Part shown: one piece after another, positions 4,659-7,234 of the stretch
Layout: each line of letters begins with the position of its first letter
How positions within the stretch are numbered: position 1 is the first letter of the stretch
Assembly: GCA_902591645.1 (NCBI GenBank)
Contig: CACJBM010000079.1
Coordinates: 1-7,234, forward strand
Reading direction: 5' to 3'
Origin: an uncultured Verrucomicrobiota bacterium
GTDB lineage: Bacteria; Verrucomicrobiota; Verrucomicrobiae; Verrucomicrobiales; DEV007
DNA length: 7,234 nucleotides
Translations under genes and position numbers: made by a program
The notes under the pieces: model-generated
Told to the model about the DNA's origin: nothing
Database searches by the model: none
What the model saw: the letters and a program-made list of their open reading frames with translations, nothing else

Positions 4659-7234
4659 TTAGTAATTTATCTTTAGGCGTAAATAACGCACCGAATTTTC
4701 ATCTGTGATAGGGGTTTTTAATCGGAAAGTGTGAATTGGAGTCCCGTCCATATCGAGTGATTCCCCTTCAAAATGCATGCTTTCATCATTTTCTGAATTT
4801 TGCCACGATTTCATATCTATTGAGGTTTCAATGCTATAGGAAATGTTAGTTGCCTTGGGGTTTTTTCTAAAATTAAAGTTCAAGTAATCTTGTCCTTCAA
4901 TATTAATAATTTGGATTTTAGGGAAGTAATTTGAGGATGGAATAAAGTCTGAGAGTCCAAGCGCGTACTCCATAATTGCATTGATTCCATCTCCATCAGC
5001 GTCAGCTGTTGGATTGCCAAAGAAATTTATAGCATTTGCATTTGTAGGGTTTCCTCCTCCAGTCATGCTCGATGACCAGTTAGTTGCGTCACTAGTGTCA
5101 GGAAGGGCATTTGGTTCTTTAAGAAAAAGAGAGGGGCCTCTGCCGTCGGATAGCTTTGGCCAAGGGTCCTTGTCATTGTATCTAAATGAATCAATGATCG
5201 CTCCATCTTTGTTCACTAGAGTTATCCATTCTCCTGCATTGTCTAATCGATTAGAGTAGTCTCCTGCGATTTTTATTCCTGGGTATCGAGCTTCGAATGC
5301 TAGGCGATTAGCGACTATGACGAGTCTTTGATTGGCTTTGATGATAGTAGTTGGTTCGAATTCAAATTGGACTCCTTCCAATCGATTGTTTGCAGGGGTT
5401 TGGACGAAGGCACACCCTCCAAGATTAATCGAATCATTACTGACATTCATGATCTCAATGAATTCAAAATCGTCCTGATCAAAGTTTGGATTAATATTGA
5501 GTTCGAATTCACTAGGTGCTGATGGGTGATAGTGAATTTCACTAATAACTATATTTTGATTTGTGGGAGAATTTCCTGTGGTAAAGAACGCTGAATTTAG
5601 AGCGCTCCATTCGCCAGTCCTGCTATTATAGGATCGTGACTTGATCCATGTTGAAGACTTGATGGGTTCGGGAATGGTAATGTATACAGTGTCTTCATTT
5701 TGACCTTTATTTGAAACTAAGGAAGCGCTCAGTAACATGTCGCTTGATCCTTTGAGGTCGTTCAGTCCATGAATGGCAAGTAAGTTAGCTCCTTTGTTAA
5801 GCGAGAAGGAGCCTTTAGGAATCGTGAAGGACTGCAATTTTTTAGCAAGGCTATCTTTGTGCCCTGCGGTTGCCTTTGAATCGAATGGGAGAGGTGAACC
5901 AGCGGTTCCAGGTGCATTCTTGCGAATGATTTCTTGGCCGTTGAGGTATGCGACGAATCCATCATCGTATCGGACCTTTAGAGTAAGAGTATTGTGTTGT
6001 GATGGTTCATCGACCACAAAATTAACGCGCATAAAAACAGTTTCCAATTCACTTGGGATGGCCTGATCTCTAAAATCAAATGCAGGATCAATGAGCTCAT
6101 TGTAACCTGCTCCCTTGTCATAGCCTGCTCCTGTTCTGCCTATTGGCCATGATGAGTCATCGAATTCATTTAAGAACCATACGTTATCAATTTCAGGTCC
6201 TCTGGGCATGATGGCTCTTTTGAAGGCGTTCTCAGGCGCTAGGACCGTTTCATTAATGAGGAGAGATTTGGATCTTAGTGATGGGGAACCTCCAAGTTGG
6301 CGAGGGTCAAGTTCATCTGTCCAATCTTCAGGGTCTGAGTCTTTTTCCCCTATCACATAGTAGAGGTGAGTTGCTTCGATTGGAGCCCATACCCCAATAG
6401 TGGAATTCATGGCTATCTGACCACCGTGTTGCACATATTGAGGAGCTGCTATTTTTGGATAGAGTTGTCCCTGACGCAGATGATTAAGGAAAATATTTCT
6501 TCGGCCTTGAATTTCGTTTTCTAATCTTTTTACTGCATTTCCCCAGTCCTCCTTATCGTATGGATCGCTTCGTGCCGAATCACCCCATCTGGCAGATTCA
6601 GCGATGATGACTTTCGAAACTATTTCCTTACGGTGCTGGAGTTTGGCTAGGACCTGTGATGTTGTCAGAGGGCCATCATTAAATAGATATTGATGTGCTC
6701 TGTCTGCGAAACGGAGGCGGAATTCAGGTGAGCTCTCTTCAATGTAATAACGGATATATGCCGGATTGCTTTTATTGTAAGTTCGACCAGCGCCACGGTC
6801 ACGATTAATGGTGTCCCGAGTAGCTCCGTATGCACCTAGAGAATGCTCGCCGTCGTGCACAAAGAACTGGAAACCTAAATCATTGCTGACGCGATTACGT
6901 ATTCCATACCAATTATTATTACCGGGAGGAGCGTCGGTATTTCCGGTGTATCCGATAATCATGGAATAATCGATAAGGTTGTTGACGTCTAAGTAGATAG
7001 GTATATCTGGATTTCTTGCCCCGTCGGGATCGAGGCCTTGCATTGCCATGAAGTGATCAATACTGGGTCTTCTGCTCAGGTCTTGAGCCATGGTCCACAA
7101 AGTGTGCCAGGCGCTGCCATCTGATATGCTGCCATCTGTTGCCTCAGTATCATATCCTCCGCTGCTACCGGCTGACTTAATTGTGTCATAATCTTTTTCA
7201 TTACCGCCGAAATAACTTTCTCCGAAATTTGCCT
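4659..7234 (-). CDS. CotH-type / lamin-tail-domain surface protein, N-terminus outside window
   Basis: The frame is open to the right edge: 857 residues are visible. The TTG at 7100 and ATG at 7091 are internal, since a typical CotH stretch (YFGGNEKDYDTIK) precedes them. Domains in visible numbering: C-terminal part of a CotH kinase-like domain (about 1-265), with YLDVNNLIDYSMIIGYTGN and FFVHDGEHSLG (Asp127, a candidate metal/ATP ligand); a chitobiase-C-like beta segment starting near 273; a galactose-binding-like sandwich (about 347-506) with RYDDGFVAYLNGQEI and LLAIHGLND; the closing strand STWIKSRSYNSRTGEWSALN (about 527-546); a lamin tail domain (about 560-734) with ISEIHYHP and DDFEFIEIMNVS; a calcium-type loop DADGDGINAIMEYALG (744-759); and a C-terminal beta domain (about 765-857). 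B. subtilis CotH is a protein kinase; the role of verrucomicrobial versions is unknown. Export is expected, but the signal lies outside. No PEP-CTERM-like tail is seen. Confidence 0.88.
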   Translation of the reverse strand, partial: ANFGESYFGGNEKDYDTIKSAGSSGGYDTEATDGSISDGSAWHTLWTMAQDLSRRPSIDHFMAMQGLDPDGARNPDIPIYLDVNNLIDYSMIIGYTGNTDAPPGNNNWYGIRNRVSNDLGFQFFVHDGEHSLGAYGATRDTINRDRGAGRTYNKSNPAYIRYYIEESSPEFRLRFADRAHQYLFNDGPLTTSQVLAKLQHRKEIVSKVIIAESARWGDSARSDPYDKEDWGNAVKRLENEIQGRRNIFLNHLRQGQLYPKIAAPQYVQHGGQIAMNSTIGVWAPIEATHLYYVIGEKDSDPEDWTDELDPRQLGGSPSLRSKSLLINETVLAPENAFKRAIMPRGPEIDNVWFLNEFDDSSWPIGRTGAGYDKGAGYNELIDPAFDFRDQAIPSELETVFMRVNFVVDEPSQHNTLTLKVRYDDGFVAYLNGQEIIRKNAPGTAGSPLPFDSKATAGHKDSLAKKLQSFTIPKGSFSLNKGANLLAIHGLNDLKGSSDMLLSASLVSNKGQNEDTVYITIPEPIKSSTWIKSRSYNSRTGEWSALNSAFFTTGNSPTNQNIVISEIHYHPSAPSEFELNINPNFDQDDFEFIEIMNVSNDSINLGGCAFVQTPANNRLEGVQFEFEPTTIIKANQRLVIVANRLAFEARYPGIKIAGDYSNRLDNAGEWITLVNKDGAIIDSFRYNDKDPWPKLSDGRGPSLFLKEPNALPDTSDATNWSSSMTGGGNPTNANAINFFGNPTADADGDGINAIMEYALGLSDFIPSSNYFPKIQIINIEGQDYLNFNFRKNPKATNISYSIETSIDMKSWQNSENDESMHFEGESLDMDGTPIHTFRLKTPITDENSVRYLRLKINY

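Noticed and set aside
5773..6066. Plus-strand 97-codon frame inside the CotH/LTD gene
   Set aside because: Antisense shadow of a strongly supported coding region, with no recognisable motif.
7089..7100. TTG/ATG near 7100 as the start of the minus-strand CotH/LTD gene
   Set aside because: The frame stays open for 44 more codons to the window edge and those codons encode recognisable CotH sequence (YFGGNEKDYDTIK).
1..7234. CRISPR arrays, IS elements, att sites, tRNA genes, toxin-antitoxin or defence genes
   Set aside because: No direct-repeat arrays other than the LRR units, no transposase or integrase motifs, no cloverleaf sequence and no defence-family protein signatures were seen on either strand.

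Overview
The window looks like chromosomal DNA from a member of the PVC superphylum, most likely a marine or freshwater Verrucomicrobiota. The evidence is the set of families: a DUF1552 (HXXSHH) protein, a planctomycete/verrucomicrobial-type secreted esterase, a BspA-type leucine-rich-repeat lipoprotein, a short zinc-ribbon plus single-membrane-segment protein, and a large CotH / lamin-tail-domain surface protein with a C-terminal DxDxDG calcium-type loop. By eye the DNA is somewhat AT-rich outside the first gene. None of the start codons is preceded by a convincing Shine-Dalgarno sequence. The species assignment is inference from gene content only.

Layout, left to right. Plus strand: (1) the 3' two thirds of a DUF1552 gene that enters from outside the window (1-948). 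(2) A secreted alpha/beta-hydrolase esterase (948-2009) whose ATG overlaps the DUF1552 stop by one base, so the two are almost certainly co-transcribed. (3) A small lipoprotein with two complete and one partial LRR_5 repeats (2066-2617). (4) A zinc-ribbon / transmembrane / helical protein (2674-3840). (5) A CAP/SCP (YkwD-like) domain in the next reading frame (usable from about 3810 to 4249). Items 4 and 5 look like one gene split by a single-base frameshift. Minus strand, convergent with the above: (6) a SnoaL/NTF2-like small protein (4269-4637), lying 21 bases downstream of (7) a very large CotH-type, lamin-tail-domain protein that is open through the right edge (4659-7234), so its N-terminus is missing.

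Nearly every product is predicted to be exported or membrane-anchored (esterase, lipoprotein, zinc-ribbon/CAP protein, CotH/LTD protein). The window therefore reads as an envelope or extracellular gene neighbourhood. There are no tRNA or rRNA genes, CRISPR arrays, IS elements or phage genes, and no gene-free stretch longer than about 60 bases. I do not see a clearly new biological system. The most useful oddities are the frameshifted zinc-ribbon-TM-CAP gene, the degenerate HXXSHH motif in the DUF1552 protein, and the CotH/LTD plus SnoaL-like pair.
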